Assembly: GCA_947475135.1 (NCBI GenBank)
Contig: CANJMU010000020.1
Location: forward strand, 1 to 8,570
Direction: 5' to 3'
Source of the DNA: Silvanigrellaceae bacterium
Lineage (GTDB): Bacteria; Bdellovibrionota; Oligoflexia; Silvanigrellales; Silvanigrellaceae
Length of the DNA stretch: 8,570 nucleotides
The notes under the pieces are model-generated. The model saw only the letters and a list, made by a program, of their open reading frames with translations, ran no database searches and was not told the origin of the DNA. A program made the position numbers and the translations under genes. Shown here piece after piece: positions 7,333 through 8,570 of this stretch. Each line of letters starts with the position of its first letter. Position 1 is the stretch's first letter.

Positions 7333-8006
7333 GCTACTTAAAATGGGATAAATTAGTTTTAGGATATTCCAAGCAAACTCCATTAAATATTCCCTTTAGC
7401 GGTGAAATTTTAAATTCTGGTATTTATCCTATTTTAGGACAAAATGGCTGTGGAAAATCCACGTTATTAAAAACATGGCTTGGTCTTATTCCTCCAATTC
7501 ATGGCGGTTTAGAACGAAATGATAAAAGCTTAGAGCCAGAAAAATCTTTGACCCAGGGAGTCAGCTTTGTCCCTCAATTTCATAATGTGAATAAATATTT
7601 TTCGATTTCAGTTTTTGATTTTGTCGCCCAAGGTTTTGGCCCTGATTTTTCATCAAAATTATCTGAAAAACAAAAAAATAAAATTCATGAACATTTAAAA
7701 GAATGGCAGCTGAGTGGTTTTGAAAATACAAGTTTTCATGAATTAAGTGGTGGGCAAAAAACACGTGCGTTGGTTGTCCGTGCCTTTTTATCTCATCCTA
7801 AAATTCTTTTTTTAGACGAACCTTTAGCAAGTTTAGACTCCTGTTGCCGAGATCGGCTGATGGAGAAATTATATCTTTTAAGCCAAAAAAGTCATATGTG
7901 CGTTTTATTAGTCGATCATCATTTAGATAAATTTCAAAAATATTTTACAAAAACAATTCGGTTTGAAAAAAATCACGACGAAAATATTTCTCAAATTAGT
8001 TTTTAA
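7329..8006 (+). CDS. ABC transporter ATP-binding protein, metal/chelate importer type
   Basis: This is the cytosolic ATPase that powers an ABC transporter. Its 225 residues hold all the motifs: Walker A GQNGCGKST (37-45), Q-loop Gln83 in FVPQ, signature LSGGQ (139-143), Walker B ILFLDEP (159-165), D-loop SLD (168-170) and H-loop His197 in VDHH. The stretch after the Q-loop (FSISVFDFVAQG) resembles the P.TV.D.V..G of zinc, manganese and iron-chelate importers such as ZnuC. The strand before Walker A reads GIYPILGQNG and is a little shorter than usual. Translation starts at ATGA, overlapping the stop of the RibD-like gene, which implies tight coupling. No permease gene lies in the window, and the ZnuA-like binding protein is about 5 kb away on the other strand. 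It could serve that importer or an unrelated one. The fold is certain, the substrate is not, so no symbol is given. Confidence 0.88.
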   Translation: MSYLKWDKLVLGYSKQTPLNIPFSGEILNSGIYPILGQNGCGKSTLLKTWLGLIPPIHGGLERNDKSLEPEKSLTQGVSFVPQFHNVNKYFSISVFDFVAQGFGPDFSSKLSEKQKNKIHEHLKEWQLSGFENTSFHELSGGQKTRALVVRAFLSHPKILFLDEPLASLDSCCRDRLMEKLYLLSQKSHMCVLLVDHHLDKFQKYFTKTIRFEKNHDENISQISF

Positions 8007-8021
8007 ATAAGGTTACAAAAC

Positions 8022-8570
8022 ATGCCTTTTGTTCTTGATATTGAGCCATTTCAAATTCGAAGACTCAGAGAAAATCCATCAAAATATTTTAATGTTGTTT
8101 TAAAAGGTCTGAAGTATCACTACTGTACAAGGGATCTTGATAAATTATGGTATTTATGGGGAGAAAAAAAATCATGTGACAGTTGTGGAGAATTGGATGA
8201 AGTTCAAAGCATTTACTTAGAAAATCTCTCTATCTATTTTTCTGGCAGAGGAAATTCTGTTGATGCTCTAGATCAAGACTATGAAGCGCTCCTGATGGAA
8301 CCAAAAATTGTGGAGCATCATCCTAGGTCGCCTGATACTTTTTTTATTTTTAGTCAGGTGGTGTGGGAGGATTACAGTCAAACATCTATTCAGCTTGCCA
8401 AGAGTGTTGTGAAAGCGACGGATCGAAGCGTTATTCTTTTCGTGCTTTATTTGAAAGATAATCATGAGCCAGAATACTGCTTTTTAAGAATTGACAGTCA
8501 ATTTTCTAAAGTTTCTTTCATTCAACAGCTTCGTTTATTTTGTTTTTATGAGAGTGATTTTGCTTTTCCA
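8022..8570 (+). CDS. Hypothetical protein, 3'-partial at window edge
   Basis: The frame opens at an ATG with AAGG (8009-8012) 9 bases upstream and stays open for 183 codons to the end of the window, so the C-terminus is missing. I do not recognise it. It has no signal peptide or membrane segment. CDSCGE (52-57) holds one CXXC pair with no partner pair visible so far. The N-terminal part contains RDLDKLW followed by aromatic residues, loosely like the LDIDK.W of DUF1877 (YfbM-like) proteins, but that is too weak for a call. Residues about 134-142 (SVILFVLYL) look like a buried strand. It starts 15 bases after the ATPase stop and is probably the fourth gene of the maeB operon. It is not a permease from what is visible. 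Confidence 0.7.
   Translation, partial: MPFVLDIEPFQIRRLRENPSKYFNVVLKGLKYHYCTRDLDKLWYLWGEKKSCDSCGELDEVQSIYLENLSIYFSGRGNSVDALDQDYEALLMEPKIVEHHPRSPDTFFIFSQVVWEDYSQTSIQLAKSVVKATDRSVILFVLYLKDNHEPEYCFLRIDSQFSKVSFIQQLRLFCFYESDFAFP

Noticed and set aside
8268..8465. Minus-strand frame near the right edge
   Set aside because: It overlaps a longer plus-strand frame with a ribosome binding site and operon spacing, and its translation shows no recognisable feature.
1..8570. CRISPR array, tRNA, rRNA, insertion sequence or prophage attachment site
   Set aside because: Reading both strands, I saw no spaced direct repeats, cloverleaf, rRNA signature, transposase or terminal inverted repeats.

Overview
The window is AT-rich and gene-dense, with no gap over 300 bases. 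It probably comes from a Gram-negative bacterium: the metal-binding protein gene encodes a plain signal peptide with no lipobox cysteine, as expected for a soluble periplasmic protein. Low GC, many A7-A9 runs, a divergent kinase-like protein and a full-length fused malic enzyme would suit an environmental or predatory lineage such as Bdellovibrionota. That placement is a guess; the window has no taxonomic marker.

Layout. (1) Positions 1-1361, plus strand: an unrecognised protein open at the left edge, then, after a 9-base gap, a pentapeptide-repeat protein. The latter's N-terminus lies in a different frame from its acidic linker and repeats, with the switch at an A8 run. (2) Positions 1362-1423: a short convergent intergenic stretch whose two interleaved inverted repeats fit an H-type pseudoknot. 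(3) Positions 1424-2326, minus strand: a periplasmic Zn/Mn-binding protein of the ZnuA/TroA family. (4) Positions 2395-4228, plus strand: a perfect 16-base dyad just before the ribosome binding site of a 600-residue protein. Its C-terminal half carries protein-kinase-like motifs, but the whole is not a family I recognise. (5) Positions 4296-8570, plus strand: a clear extended -10 promoter with a 7-bp palindrome near its predicted start, driving maeB, a stand-alone RibD-C-like reductase, an ABC ATPase of the metal/chelate type and a right-edge partial gene of unknown function. These four genes are packed with gaps of 6, -4 and 15 bases and probably form one operon.

How the genes may work together. 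MaeB makes pyruvate and NADPH from malate. The RibD-like protein belongs to an NADPH-dependent reductase fold and is closely coupled to the ATPase. The ATPase and the ZnuA-like protein could belong to one zinc or manganese importer, but they lie 5 kb apart on opposite strands and no permease is present, so that pairing is inference. The most unusual items are the kinase-like protein with its dyad, the A8 frame switch, and the pseudoknot-like 3' structure.
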